Of a DNA stretch of 64,000 nucleotides, positions 17,211-26,842 are shown in pieces; the stretch's first letter is position 1, and each line of letters starts with the position of its first letter. The notes below the pieces were generated by a model, which worked only from the letters and a program-made list of their open reading frames with translations, had not been told where the DNA came from and made no database searches. The stretch covers positions 62,001 through 126,000 of the forward strand of contig JBEKAB010000002.1 in the NCBI GenBank assembly GCA_050018415.1, read 5' to 3'. The DNA is from UBA1161 sp002311745. Lineage in GTDB: Bacteria > Planctomycetota > Phycisphaerae > Tepidisphaerales > Tepidisphaeraceae. A program made the position numbers and the translations under genes.

Positions 17211-20200
17211 GTGTTGTTCAATCCCACCGCTCGGCAGACCAACGGCTTGAAAATGGCTTCGGATCGAATCGCCCGCAATGTCGGCACGGATGGCGCCCAC
17301 GGGGGACGGGCCAGCGCCCGACGGCGAGGAAGGCGATTGGCTTGTTTAGGATTCGCCGTGGCGGTCGCGTTGCCCTACGGCTCGGGCCAGATCAGCCGCC
17401 TGTACGCCGACGACTCTGCCACTGCGCCCTCGCCCAATCCCAACACGCCGCCCAATCTCAGCAACACGGACCTGCTGAAGCTGGGAATCACCCAATACGA
17501 CAGCGGGCAGTTCGAGGAGGCGGATGCCACGCTGCAGCAGGTGGATCCCAAGGCGCTGAGCGATCAGGATCGTCGCACGTTGGTCGATGCGCTGAGCAAG
17601 GCGGATGAGGCGGCCAACCAGCGCCGGGCGGCCCGGGCCGAGTTTGAGCGCGGCGAAGACGCTCGCCTGGCCAACCGCTTGGACGAGGCCGCAGGCCATT
17701 ACCGCGCCGTTTTGAGCAACACCCGCGCCGACAACGGCACGCGCCAGAAGGCCACCGAGCAGTTGGCCCTGGTGCAGGCGGCCGCCAAGGTGGCCGGCGG
17801 CGAGGACGGCAAGGCCGCGTACGACCGCGGCGTGGAGGAGTACAAGAAGGGCCAGTGGGCCCAGGCACGCGCTGATTTCGTCCAGTCTCAGCAGCTGGGT
17901 TACAGCGGCGGATTCCTGGAAGCCTCACCGGCGGATTTCCTCAAGAAGATCGACGAGCGGGAAAAGCAGGCCGGCGCCGATCTGGCCGAAAAGCAGGCCG
18001 AGCAGCAGCAGACGCAGACCGAGCAGCAGAAGAAGCTGGCCGAACAGCAGGCCGAGCAGCAGAAGCAGTTGGCCGAGAAACAGGCCGAGGAACAGAAGCA
18101 GCAAGCCCACGACGCCTACGACCGCGCCCGCAAAGAATACCGCGCCGGCGACTGGGCGGCCGCACGCAAGGATTTCGTCCGCGCCCGTGATCTTGGCTAC
18201 AAGCCCGGGTTCCTGGAGGGGCTTTCACCGTCGGAATACCTGTCGCGGATGGACGAAAAGGAGGCCGAGGATGCGCGGCGGGCACAGCAGAATCATCAGG
18301 CCAGCGGTCAGTCCAGCAGCTCTCAAGAAACGGTGAACCTGGCGGATTCCGGCGGCGCCCCGACGAACCCGTCGACGCAGGATCAGCAGCAGCATGCCGC
18401 CGAACTGGAGCGCATCGCCGCCGAGGGCCGCGCGTACCGCGCTGCCGGTCTGGTCGATCTCGGCGCCAAGGCCGAGGCCGCGGGCAACAACGACGAAGCC
18501 CTGCGCGATTACACGCAGGCCGTGCAGGAAGATCCGTCCAACCGCCAGGCGGTGCAAGGGCGCGACCGTGTCGCGGCCAAGCTGGGCCAGGCGCCCGCCG
18601 CCGCCGCTCCGGTCACCCCCGCCGCGCCCGCACCGGCGGCGCCCGGCAGCCCCCTCACCCGCCGCGAACGCGAAATCGAGCAAGTGCGGGCCGCCATCGT
18701 CTTCAAGTTCAACAAGGGCCTTGCCGACGGCCGGGCCGCCATATCGGCCGGCGATTTTGCCGCCGCGCAGAACGACATCAACGACGCCCAGGTGGCACGC
18801 GATCAGGATCCCTCCGTCTTCAGCACGGATGATCTGCGCAAAATGGATGCGGCGCTGGCTCGCGCCAAGACGGACTTGGCCCAGGCGCAGCGCACCGCCA
18901 CCGAGCAGCGGGCCAAGCAGGCACAAGCCAGCACCGAGCGCCAAGAACGCGAGCGCCTGATCAGGGCGCAAAAAGAGCGGTCGGCCACCATCGAGTCGCT
19001 CATCAAGCTTTCGCGCCGCCAAATTTCTCAGCAGAACTACGCCGGCGCCTTGGGGGTGATCGATCAGATCATCAAACTGGATCCGCAGAACGATTACGCC
19101 CTGGGGGTACGCCAATTCGTCGAGGACAAGGCGATCCTGCAGGACCAGGTCAAGTATCGTCAGCGGGCCGATTCCAATTTGGAACGGCAACTGACCCGCG
19201 CCGATGAAACGCTGATTCCATACGATGACATCTTCCGTTTTCCGGACAACTGGCCGGATCTTTCCGAGATGCGGGAAGCGGAAGTGCAGAACAAGGGCAT
19301 CAGCAAGGAGGACCAGGCGGTGCAGGTTCTGTTGGAATCCAAACTGCCCATCATCCAGTTCCAGCAGACGGGGTTTTCCGACGCGATTGATTTCCTCCGC
19401 GACACCACCCAGGCCAATATCCTGGTCAACTGGAAGGCCCTGGAGGCGGCCAGCATCGACAAACAGACGCCCATCAACGCTTCCCTGCACGAAGTCAGGT
19501 TCGCCAAGGTATTGGACGTCATCCTGCAGCAGGCGGGCGGCGGCAAGCTCGACTACACCATCGACGAGGGTGTGATCACCATCTCCACCACCGAGGAGTT
19601 GAACAAGGCCACCAAGACGCGCGTCTATGATATCCGCGATTTGCTGATCGACCCGAACTTCGATCCGACCATCAGCGGCGGACTGTCGCTTTCCGGCGGC
19701 GGCGGCGGCGGGGGCGGCGGCGGCGGGGGCGGTGGTGGCGGGGTCATCGGTGGCGGCGGCGCCGGCGCCGGTGGCGCCGGCGGCACGAGCGCCACCAACA
19801 AGCAGCAATTGCTGTTGGACATCGAGAAGAAGATCACCAGCACGGTCGATTTCAGCACCTGGAAGATCAACGATCCCAACGGCTATGGTCAGATCGACGA
19901 TTTCAACGACAACCTGATCATCACCCAGACCGACAGCGTTCACGCCAGGATCCGGGACCTGCTGACGCAGCTTCGCGAAAGCCGTGCCCTGCAGATCAAC
20001 GTCGAGGTGCGCTTCCTCGTCGTCAGCCGCGATTTCCTCGATGAGATCGGCCTCGACCTGAACGCGGTAGCCAATGCGACGTCGGATTTGACCGCCACCG
20101 GGATAAATGCTTTTTCCCACACGACGCCGATTACCATTTCCACGTCCACCATCGGCAATACCCAGAACGTGAGCAGCGGCGTGCCTGGAAGTATCGCCTT

Positions 20201-20927
20201 GACGACCCCCAGCACGACGTTGACCGGCGGGTTCGGCAACTTCCTGGACAACTTCCAGGTCAATTTCATGCTGCAGGCCGCCCAGGCGTCGACCAATTCC
20301 GTCGTGGTCCACGCGCCGCGCGTGACCCTGTGGGATGGCCAAGGCGCCACCATGGAGGAGGGGACGCAGACTTGGTACGTGTCGTCGCTGAACGCCACCG
20401 TCGCCGCCGGCGCTGCCATCCTCACGCCGATCATCTCCTCGGTCACCGACGGCGTCATCCTCACCATCAACCGCGCCGTCATCAGCGCCGATCGCAAATA
20501 CGTCACCCTGGACATGCAGCCTACGCTGGACCAGGTCATCTCCTTCCAGAGCTTCTCGTACGAGACCGGCGTTTCCACCACCACCGGCACCTCCACCGGG
20601 GGCACCACGGTGATCGGCGGCGGCTTCACCGCCCCGACCGCGACGATCCAGGAACCCGTCGAGGTCATCACCGCCGTCCGTACCCGCGTCACCGTGCCCG
20701 ACGGCGGCACCGTGCTGCTCGGCGGCCTCTCGATCAATGGCGAGGCCCATGTTGAACAAGGCGTGCCCGTGCTCTCCAAGGTGCCGTTCCTGCAACGCCT
20801 GACCACCAGCACCGGGCAGGCCAAGGGTGAACAGATCATGCTCATCCTGGTCAAGCCGTCGATCGTCATCGACAAGGAGTACGAGGCGCGTTCGTTCCCG
20901 ACGTTGTCTACCGGCAAGACGCCCTAG
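17211..20927 (+). CDS. Large secretin-family outer membrane channel with TPR and coiled-coil N-terminus
   Basis: Likely channel of a type IV pilus or type II secretion-like system. GTG 17211 with AGGAG upstream gives 1238 residues and a signal peptide (hydrophobic stretch around residues 48-62). Two copies of a TPR-like unit (AYDRGVEEYKKGQWAQARADF and AYDRARKEYRAGDWAAARKDF) flank a Gln/Glu/Lys coiled coil. Further helical repeats follow. A secretin N0/STN-like domain begins near residue 710 (ILVNWKALE). A 17-residue Gly run near residue 830 and one N1-like domain precede the secretin domain, whose C-terminus has VPDGGTVLLGGL and GVPVLSKVPFLQR. PilB and PilT homologs lie 8-16 kb away. Confidence 0.9.
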   Translation: MLFNPTARQTNGLKMASDRIARNVGTDGAHGGRASARRRGRRLACLGFAVAVALPYGSGQISRLYADDSATAPSPNPNTPPNLSNTDLLKLGITQYDSGQFEEADATLQQVDPKALSDQDRRTLVDALSKADEAANQRRAARAEFERGEDARLANRLDEAAGHYRAVLSNTRADNGTRQKATEQLALVQAAAKVAGGEDGKAAYDRGVEEYKKGQWAQARADFVQSQQLGYSGGFLEASPADFLKKIDEREKQAGADLAEKQAEQQQTQTEQQKKLAEQQAEQQKQLAEKQAEEQKQQAHDAYDRARKEYRAGDWAAARKDFVRARDLGYKPGFLEGLSPSEYLSRMDEKEAEDARRAQQNHQASGQSSSSQETVNLADSGGAPTNPSTQDQQQHAAELERIAAEGRAYRAAGLVDLGAKAEAAGNNDEALRDYTQAVQEDPSNRQAVQGRDRVAAKLGQAPAAAAPVTPAAPAPAAPGSPLTRREREIEQVRAAIVFKFNKGLADGRAAISAGDFAAAQNDINDAQVARDQDPSVFSTDDLRKMDAALARAKTDLAQAQRTATEQRAKQAQASTERQERERLIRAQKERSATIESLIKLSRRQISQQNYAGALGVIDQIIKLDPQNDYALGVRQFVEDKAILQDQVKYRQRADSNLERQLTRADETLIPYDDIFRFPDNWPDLSEMREAEVQNKGISKEDQAVQVLLESKLPIIQFQQTGFSDAIDFLRDTTQANILVNWKALEAASIDKQTPINASLHEVRFAKVLDVILQQAGGGKLDYTIDEGVITISTTEELNKATKTRVYDIRDLLIDPNFDPTISGGLSLSGGGGGGGGGGGGGGGGVIGGGGAGAGGAGGTSATNKQQLLLDIEKKITSTVDFSTWKINDPNGYGQIDDFNDNLIITQTDSVHARIRDLLTQLRESRALQINVEVRFLVVSRDFLDEIGLDLNAVANATSDLTATGINAFSHTTPITISTSTIGNTQNVSSGVPGSIALTTPSTTLTGGFGNFLDNFQVNFMLQAAQASTNSVVVHAPRVTLWDGQGATMEEGTQTWYVSSLNATVAAGAAILTPIISSVTDGVILTINRAVISADRKYVTLDMQPTLDQVISFQSFSYETGVSTTTGTSTGGTTVIGGGFTAPTATIQEPVEVITAVRTRVTVPDGGTVLLGGLSINGEAHVEQGVPVLSKVPFLQRLTTSTGQAKGEQIMLILVKPSIVIDKEYEARSFPTLSTGKTP

Positions 20928-20941
20928 ACATTGCAAGCTCC

Positions 20942-22678
20942 ATGCCAGCGCTGATTCAAAAAATCGCCCGGCCCGGCCTGATCTGCGCCGGGCTTGTGGC
21001 GATCCATGCCCTGCTGCTGGCGTACGCAGCGGCGGAAAACTCCGCCACCTTCGACGAGCCCTCGCATCTGGCCGCCGGCGTCGCCTACTGGCGGCGCGGG
21101 GATTTCTCCATCTACTGCCTCAGCCCGCCGCTGCTGCGCCTCTGGGCCGCCGCGCCGGCGGTCCTGGCCGGCGCCCAAGCGCCCGATACCGCGCCCGTTT
21201 TGCAGGTGATCCTCGCCGGCCGCCACTGGCCCTACGCCGACATGTTCGTCTCGGCCAACCTTCAGCGGTTTGAGGTTCTTCTGATGCTGGCGCGGTGGGG
21301 CATGATCCCGCTCAGTTGCCTGGCCGCCTGGATCACGTACCGTTGGGCCTCGTCGCTGTACGGCCCCCTGGCCGGGGCCGCGGCGTGCGCCCTGTATTGC
21401 TTCAATCCCAGCATCCTGGCGCACGGGGCGCTGGTGACCACGGACGTTGGAACGGCCACGGCGATCCTGGCCGCGGCTTGGCTCTGGTGGCGCTGGTGCC
21501 GATCCCCCTCCTGGATTCGTTGGGCGTGGGTCTGCGTAGCCCTTGTGGCCGCGCATTTGTGCAAGTTCACCGCCGTGCTGCTATGGCCCATGATGCTGGT
21601 CATGGCCATCCCGTTTGTGATTCTGCAGCGCGGAAGAAACGGTCGGCGCGTGTTGGCCGCCTGGGCCGGCGCCGGCGCCGTTACCCTGCTGCTTCTCAAC
21701 GCCGTCTACGGATTCCGTGGAACCGCACGGGCCATGGGGTCGTTTGAATTCTCCTCCCAGTTCATGCAGCACGTGCAACAGCATCTGCCCTCCTGGTTCC
21801 CTTCGCCCGTTCCGCAATTGCTGATCAACGGCTTCGATGCCCAAAAGACGGATACCGAGGGCGGATACCAGGGGTTCCTCTTCGGCCAGACCTATACCGG
21901 ATCACACTGGTACTACTATCCGCTGGCCTTGTTGTGCAAAATGCCGGTGGCGTTGTGGGCTCTGGTCGCCGCGGCGCTGCTCTCCCTGGTCGTGTCCGTG
22001 CCCGGGCATTCCGAAGGCGAACTGGCTGCCGAATGGGCTATGTTCGCCGGAGGAATCGTTTACCTCCTGGGCGTGCTGCTCCTGGGAGATTTGAACATCG
22101 GCACGCGCTATCTCTTGCCGGCGTTTCCTTTCGCCATGATGTTCGTCTCGCGACTGTGGGCCTTGGGCGGTGGACCGATCCCCGCCTGGTTGCACGTGCG
22201 CAACGGCATCCTCGGCTTGATGGCGCTGGAGACCCTTTGGGCCTGCCCGAACTTCCTCAGCTTCATCAACTTCGCGGCCGGCGGCCCGGGACAGGGCTGG
22301 CAGCTTCTGACTGATTCCGATTTCGACTGGGGCCAGGGACTGATCTCCCTGCGGCACTGGATGCGGCAGCACCAGGTCAAAACCATCACGCCCCTGATCT
22401 ATTTCGGCTACGTCGATCCCGCGGCGTACGGCATCGGCTATTCCAATAGAATCGATCCCGGCGGCTACGCCGCCTTCAGCACCTATTACCTCAACGGCCT
22501 GACCAACCGCTTTTGGATCCGGCCCGGCCAGCGCGCCATCGGCGGGCTCGATTTCGCCAACGCCCTGCGCAGCCGAACCCCCGTCGCCGTTGTCGCCGAC
22601 ACCCTTTTCATCTACACCACCAGGGACATGGAAGCGGCGATGATCCAAGCCAAGGCCCGCGGGCTCGCCGGACCGTAA
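20942..22678 (+). CDS. GT39/PMT-like membrane glycosyltransferase
   Basis: 578 residues with roughly ten membrane helices. The N-terminal loop carries FDEPSHLAAG, the acidic pair typical of GT-C enzymes that use polyprenyl-phosphate sugars (protein O-mannosyltransferases and ArnT-like). The C-terminal region is a periplasmic-type soluble part with DSDFDWGQGL, common in bacterial GT39-like proteins. Donor and acceptor are unknown. It starts 14 bases after the secretin stop, so it may share that transcript. Confidence 0.78.
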   Translation: MPALIQKIARPGLICAGLVAIHALLLAYAAAENSATFDEPSHLAAGVAYWRRGDFSIYCLSPPLLRLWAAAPAVLAGAQAPDTAPVLQVILAGRHWPYADMFVSANLQRFEVLLMLARWGMIPLSCLAAWITYRWASSLYGPLAGAAACALYCFNPSILAHGALVTTDVGTATAILAAAWLWWRWCRSPSWIRWAWVCVALVAAHLCKFTAVLLWPMMLVMAIPFVILQRGRNGRRVLAAWAGAGAVTLLLLNAVYGFRGTARAMGSFEFSSQFMQHVQQHLPSWFPSPVPQLLINGFDAQKTDTEGGYQGFLFGQTYTGSHWYYYPLALLCKMPVALWALVAAALLSLVVSVPGHSEGELAAEWAMFAGGIVYLLGVLLLGDLNIGTRYLLPAFPFAMMFVSRLWALGGGPIPAWLHVRNGILGLMALETLWACPNFLSFINFAAGGPGQGWQLLTDSDFDWGQGLISLRHWMRQHQVKTITPLIYFGYVDPAAYGIGYSNRIDPGGYAAFSTYYLNGLTNRFWIRPGQRAIGGLDFANALRSRTPVAVVADTLFIYTTRDMEAAMIQAKARGLAGP

Positions 22679-22683
22679 ATCGG

Positions 22684-24501
22684 CTACCGCTGCGCCGCCC
22701 GCGGCGCCAGCAACCGAATGCCAAACCGATCCTCACGCAACGGCACTGCGCCCAGATCCACCGGCAGCGGCTCCGGTTGGTAATGCGACGCGATCCACGC
22801 GAAAAGTTCCCGCCCGTAATCCGTCCCGAAAAATCGCACGCCAAACTCGCGCGTGTCCTTGTGGACGATCAGGATGTAATCCGGCGGACGGCGGCGCAAC
22901 GCCTCCAGCATGTTCTGCTCGCCAAACAACAGCAGGTCCGGCGGGTTGTAGTTGACGTACGGCGTCGCCGCCCGCCGCCGCGCCAGGTAGTTGATCATGA
23001 TCCCTTCGGGAAAACAGTTCAGTGTCTGATCCGGCGAAATGATCTGCCGCGCCGCCGCGACGACGCGGTTCACGTAAATCGACCAGGGCGGCGCCCGGAA
23101 GGCATCACCCCCGCTGCCGACGATCTGCGTCAATTGTCCGATGGCCGTGGCCGTCATCATCAGATGCACGGCCAGCACCGCGCCCCACAAGCCGGCGGCT
23201 CCCGCCAGGTAAACCGCCGCGTTGCCGCCGGCGCGTTGGATCGTTGCGGGAATCCATCCGAAAACCGCCGCCACCAGCAGCATCGTCGCCGGCATCGCCA
23301 GCCAGCAACCGTAGTGAACGATCCGGGCATAGAAGAAGATTTTTCCCAGCAGCACCAGCGCCAGCATGGCAAACATGGCCGTTCGTGCCGCGACGCAGCG
23401 ATCGCCGCGGGATCGTACGGCCGCGATCATCGCCCAGATCACGACGGCCAACGCGATCAAGGGAAGCGGCCGAAAGGCCGAAATCCATGGCACCTGTTTC
23501 CAGAAGCATCCGACCAGCGCCGCGCCCATCGTTGCGGCGGCGATGCTGCTGGCGGTGGCCCATCTCCGCGGCATCGCCCACATCACCAGCGCCCCAGCAA
23601 TGGCCAGATAAACTCCGCTCCATGTCATCATCAGAGCCATGCTGCGGTGCAGATGGTCCAATCCCATGCTGTGGCGATAGAACGGAAGGTGTGCGACATC
23701 CCCGCGCAGCAGCGCCGGCCACATCCCCAAGGTGCCGCGCACGGCCGTGGGCAGCGGCTCAGCCAACGTCAGCAATCCCACCGATAGGGCCACGGGAACC
23801 AGCGCTGCCGCGACAAAACTGAGCATGACGGCGACGCGCCCGGATTCCCGATGTTCAATGGCCACCAGGAGGAGCCCCAGCCCGCTGGCCGCCGCCACCG
23901 CAACGAACAACTCCGCTCGCGTCAAAAAGACCATGCCCGCCAGCAGCCCCGCGATCGCGGCGTCAGTGGACCGACGACTTTGGAGCACCCGGCCCAGGAA
24001 GATCAGGCAGGCAAGGCACAGCAGCATGCCGTGCGTATAGTCGTACTCGTACGGGCAGACGTAGTTGTAGTTGCCGCCGGGCATGGGGTGAGCAAACGCG
24101 AACAGAAGGATGAAGCTTAGTCCGCACGCCACGGCGGCCATCCGTCCGGCCATTTGCCAGGTCAAGAAATAGATCGCCGCCGCGATGCCGGCCAGACACG
24201 GCAGATTGGCCAGCACCAGCACGCGCAGACTCGGCCCAAACAGACGGAACACCAGGGCGTTGTAATAAACCGATAGCGGGCCGGTGTAGTGGGCGATGTC
24301 GCGGTAGAGCACGTCTCCCGCCGCCAGCCGCCAGGGGACGTACAGTTGCACGCCGAAATCGACCAGGGCATCCGGCCAAGTGCCCCAGGTCCAGGCGAGC
24401 ATCACCGCGGCGGCGACGCTCAGGGCCGCCGGGCCAAACCACCGGCGCCGCCATAAGGGTGGGGCAAAGCGGCTGAGGTTTGCCATCGCCGAGCCGGTCA
24501 T
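22684..24501 (-). CDS. GT-C-like multispanning membrane protein
   Basis: 605 residues with about 11-13 hydrophobic helices and a C-terminal soluble domain of about 130 residues (NCFPEGIMINYLARRR, PPDYILIVHKDTREFG). The first loop (DFGVQLYVPWRLAAGDVLYRD) has the acidic position of GT-C glycosyltransferases. Family assignment is by architecture only. It is convergent with the GT39-like gene, with five bases between stops. Start ATG 24501; ATG 24486 is possible. Confidence 0.7.
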   Translation of the reverse strand: MTGSAMANLSRFAPPLWRRRWFGPAALSVAAAVMLAWTWGTWPDALVDFGVQLYVPWRLAAGDVLYRDIAHYTGPLSVYYNALVFRLFGPSLRVLVLANLPCLAGIAAAIYFLTWQMAGRMAAVACGLSFILLFAFAHPMPGGNYNYVCPYEYDYTHGMLLCLACLIFLGRVLQSRRSTDAAIAGLLAGMVFLTRAELFVAVAAASGLGLLLVAIEHRESGRVAVMLSFVAAALVPVALSVGLLTLAEPLPTAVRGTLGMWPALLRGDVAHLPFYRHSMGLDHLHRSMALMMTWSGVYLAIAGALVMWAMPRRWATASSIAAATMGAALVGCFWKQVPWISAFRPLPLIALAVVIWAMIAAVRSRGDRCVAARTAMFAMLALVLLGKIFFYARIVHYGCWLAMPATMLLVAAVFGWIPATIQRAGGNAAVYLAGAAGLWGAVLAVHLMMTATAIGQLTQIVGSGGDAFRAPPWSIYVNRVVAAARQIISPDQTLNCFPEGIMINYLARRRAATPYVNYNPPDLLLFGEQNMLEALRRRPPDYILIVHKDTREFGVRFFGTDYGRELFAWIASHYQPEPLPVDLGAVPLREDRFGIRLLAPRAAQR

Positions 24502-24569
24502 GCCTGCCCAGCGTTATACCTGCGCAGGGGCCGGCAGGATACGCGGCTGTCGCGGCGCCCAGGTTTTGC

Positions 24570-24599
24570 TTGACATGCGGAAGGCCACGCCGTAACAAT
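24570..24599 (+). promoter_or_regulatory. Candidate guaB promoter abutting the start codon
   Basis: A perfect TTGACA (24570-24575) is followed after 17-18 bases by TAACAAT (24593-24599). The ATG begins five bases later at 24605 and no ribosome binding site is seen, so the message may be leaderless. Confidence 0.55.
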
Positions 24600-24604
24600 A
24601 TCCT

Positions 24605-26149
24605 ATGGAACATCCCAAGATCGTTCACGACGCGATCACCTTCGACGATGTTCTGTTGATCCCATCGCGAAGCAACCTCATCCCCGCCGACGCCGACACC
24701 CACACGCGACTGACGCGCAAGATCGAGTTGAACATTCCCTTGGTCTCCGCGCCGATGGACACGGTGACGGAGTCGGCCCTGGCCATTGCCCTGGCGCAGG
24801 AGGGGGGGATCGGCATCATTCACAAGAATCTTTCCGTCGAGAACCAGGCGCGCGAAGTGGAAAAGGTCAAGCGGAGCGAGAACGGCGTGATTGTCGATCC
24901 GATCACGCTGCCGCCGACGGCGACCATCGCCATGGCCCGTCGGGTGATGCACGAATACAACGTGAGCGGGATTCCGATCGTGGAGGACGCGGGGAGCTCG
25001 GGCGGCTCGGGCGAGCCGCCGCATCGCCGTCACGCCGGCGACGGCAGTGGCAAGCCGCCGCGGCTCGTCGGCATCATGACCCGCCGCGACCTCAAGTTCC
25101 AGGAGGATGATTCGCGCAAGATCGGCGAGGTCATGACCCGCGAGAATCTGGTCACGGCGCCGGAGCACACCACGCTCGATGAGGCCGAGCGGATTCTGTA
25201 CAAGGCCAAGGTGGAGAAACTCCTGCTGGTGGACAAGGACAATCGCCTGGCCGGTCTGATCACCATGCGGGACATCGACAAGATGCATCAGTTTCCCAAC
25301 TCGTGCAAGGACCGCCGGGGCCGCCTGCGCGTGGGAGCGGCCACGGGCGTGCACGATCTGCAGCGCGTCGAGGCGCTGATCGGCGTCGGCGTGGACGTGA
25401 TCGTGGTGGACACCGCCCACGGGCACAGCCAGAATGTGATCGACACCGTGCGCGAGATTAAGCGAAAATGGGACATCCAGGTGATCGCGGGCAACGTCGC
25501 CACGGCCGAAGGGGCGCACGATTTGATCGAAGCGGGGGCCGATGGTGTGAAGGTGGGGATCGGACCCGGGGCGATTTGCACGACGCGGATCATCAGCGGG
25601 GTGGGGGTGCCGCAGATTACCGCCATCCTGAACGCCGCGTCGATCGGCGACCACGCGGGCGTGCCGATCATCGCCGACGGGGGCATTCGTCATAGCGGGG
25701 ACATCACCAAGGCGATTGCCGCGGGGGCCGGCAGCGTCATGATGGGCAGCCTGTTTGCCGGACTGGACGAATCGCCGGGAGAACTGGTCATTCACCAGGG
25801 TCGGCGCTACAAAACCTATCGCGGCATGGGTAGCATGGGGGCGATGATCAGCGGCTCCAAGGACCGCTACGGCCAGGGAAGCGTGCGGGAATCGAGCAAG
25901 CTGGTCCCCGAAGGCGTCGAGGGCCGCGTTTCCTATCGCGGCTCGCTGGGCGATTTCGTTTATCAGTTGGTGGGCGGCTTAAGGGCCGGCATGGGATATT
26001 GCGGAGCCAAGGACATAGAATCCTTGCGGAAAGACGCGAAGTTCTGCCGCGTATCGGCGGCCGCCATGGTCGAGAGCCATCCGCACGACATCACCATCAC
26101 CAAGGAGTCGCCCAACTACACCGTCGAATACGCCGATGAGGTGCTGTAG
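24605..26149 (+). CDS. guaB: Inosine-5'-monophosphate dehydrogenase
   Basis: Oxidises IMP to XMP, the committed step of GMP synthesis. The 514 residues begin with FDDVLLIPSRSNL. They contain the catalytic-loop cysteine in GPGAICTTRIISGVG, the phosphate-binding GGIRHSGDI and the flap MGSMGAMI. Two CBS domains sit at about residues 95-215. The first has a Gly/Ser/Pro/His/Arg-rich insertion at about residues 126-150 (GSSGGSGEPPHRRH onward), not typical of the enzyme. ATG 24605 is well supported by the N-terminal match. Confidence 0.96.
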   Translation: MEHPKIVHDAITFDDVLLIPSRSNLIPADADTHTRLTRKIELNIPLVSAPMDTVTESALAIALAQEGGIGIIHKNLSVENQAREVEKVKRSENGVIVDPITLPPTATIAMARRVMHEYNVSGIPIVEDAGSSGGSGEPPHRRHAGDGSGKPPRLVGIMTRRDLKFQEDDSRKIGEVMTRENLVTAPEHTTLDEAERILYKAKVEKLLLVDKDNRLAGLITMRDIDKMHQFPNSCKDRRGRLRVGAATGVHDLQRVEALIGVGVDVIVVDTAHGHSQNVIDTVREIKRKWDIQVIAGNVATAEGAHDLIEAGADGVKVGIGPGAICTTRIISGVGVPQITAILNAASIGDHAGVPIIADGGIRHSGDITKAIAAGAGSVMMGSLFAGLDESPGELVIHQGRRYKTYRGMGSMGAMISGSKDRYGQGSVRESSKLVPEGVEGRVSYRGSLGDFVYQLVGGLRAGMGYCGAKDIESLRKDAKFCRVSAAAMVESHPHDITITKESPNYTVEYADEVL

Positions 26150-26174
26150 CATCGGGGCCCCATGGAGAAGGATC

Positions 26175-26435
26175 ATGCCGGTTGCATCGATTCCTTTTCG
26201 CAGGTTTGTGCTTCGCCTGGGCTTGTTGTCGGTGTGCGCTGCGGCGCTGTGCGTGGGCGCCTGCGCGACGCCGGCGGGTTCGCCCGGCTCCGATTCGGAT
26301 CCCACGACGCGGGCGCTGTCCGATCCGATGAACTACAGCCCGGGATGGGACGACACGGACGTGACCGGCGGCGGAACGACCGATTTTAATTCCAAGGCTT
26401 TTAAGAAGGACGTGGATCATGTGGTCAATCCTTAG
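26175..26435 (+). CDS. Small lipoprotein A
   Basis: 86 residues with GGAGAAGG before ATG 26175. A hydrophobic signal ends in the lipobox VGAC. The mature part is short, Ser/Gly/Asp/Thr-rich and probably unstructured. No family is recognised. Its end overlaps the next lipoprotein gene by 17 bases. Confidence 0.7.
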   Translation: MPVASIPFRRFVLRLGLLSVCAAALCVGACATPAGSPGSDSDPTTRALSDPMNYSPGWDDTDVTGGGTTDFNSKAFKKDVDHVVNP

Positions 26436-26823
26436 ACCGTTACTGGGCACGTTGGCCCTGGGCGCGCTGGCCGCCTGCCAGATGGAGCAGCGCACACCGC
26501 CGCCGGAGCCGCTGAATCCCACGGCGATTCCGACCGATGCGGCCATGCAGGCTCGCCGATGGTCTCCCTCCGTGGCCAACTACAAGAGCGATCTGGTCAT
26601 GGCCTGGCCGACGTACGCGCCGCTGTGCCCCAAGCCGTTGCCGCGGCCCGGCACTACGTTCGTTGAGCCGGCGCTGGCCGTGGGCAACACCCTCTACACG
26701 CCGATCGACATGATCTTCGTCGATCACCCGTGGACGGCGATGGATTACAAATCGTTGCGCGTCGATCCGACGTACACGGCGGTGCCGCCCCTGCCCCCGT
26801 CGCCGCCTCCTCCGGTGTGGTGA
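26419..26823 (+). CDS. Small lipoprotein B
   Basis: 134 residues with signal LLGTLALGALAAC (lipobox LAAC) and a Pro-rich mature part ending PPLPPSPPPPVW. It overlaps lipoprotein A, so the two are probably made together as an envelope pair. No homolog is recognised. The conserved-looking centre is NTLYTPIDMIFVDHPWTAMDY. Confidence 0.7.
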   Translation: MWSILRPLLGTLALGALAACQMEQRTPPPEPLNPTAIPTDAAMQARRWSPSVANYKSDLVMAWPTYAPLCPKPLPRPGTTFVEPALAVGNTLYTPIDMIFVDHPWTAMDYKSLRVDPTYTAVPPLPPSPPPPVW

Positions 26824-26842
26824 ACCCCGCAAGAGCGCGACG

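Noticed and set aside
18225..20936. A 903-codon open frame on the minus strand opposite the secretin gene
   Set aside because: It is a shadow caused by high GC and codon phasing. The plus strand has secretin motifs and a ribosome binding site, and the minus frame shows no domain.
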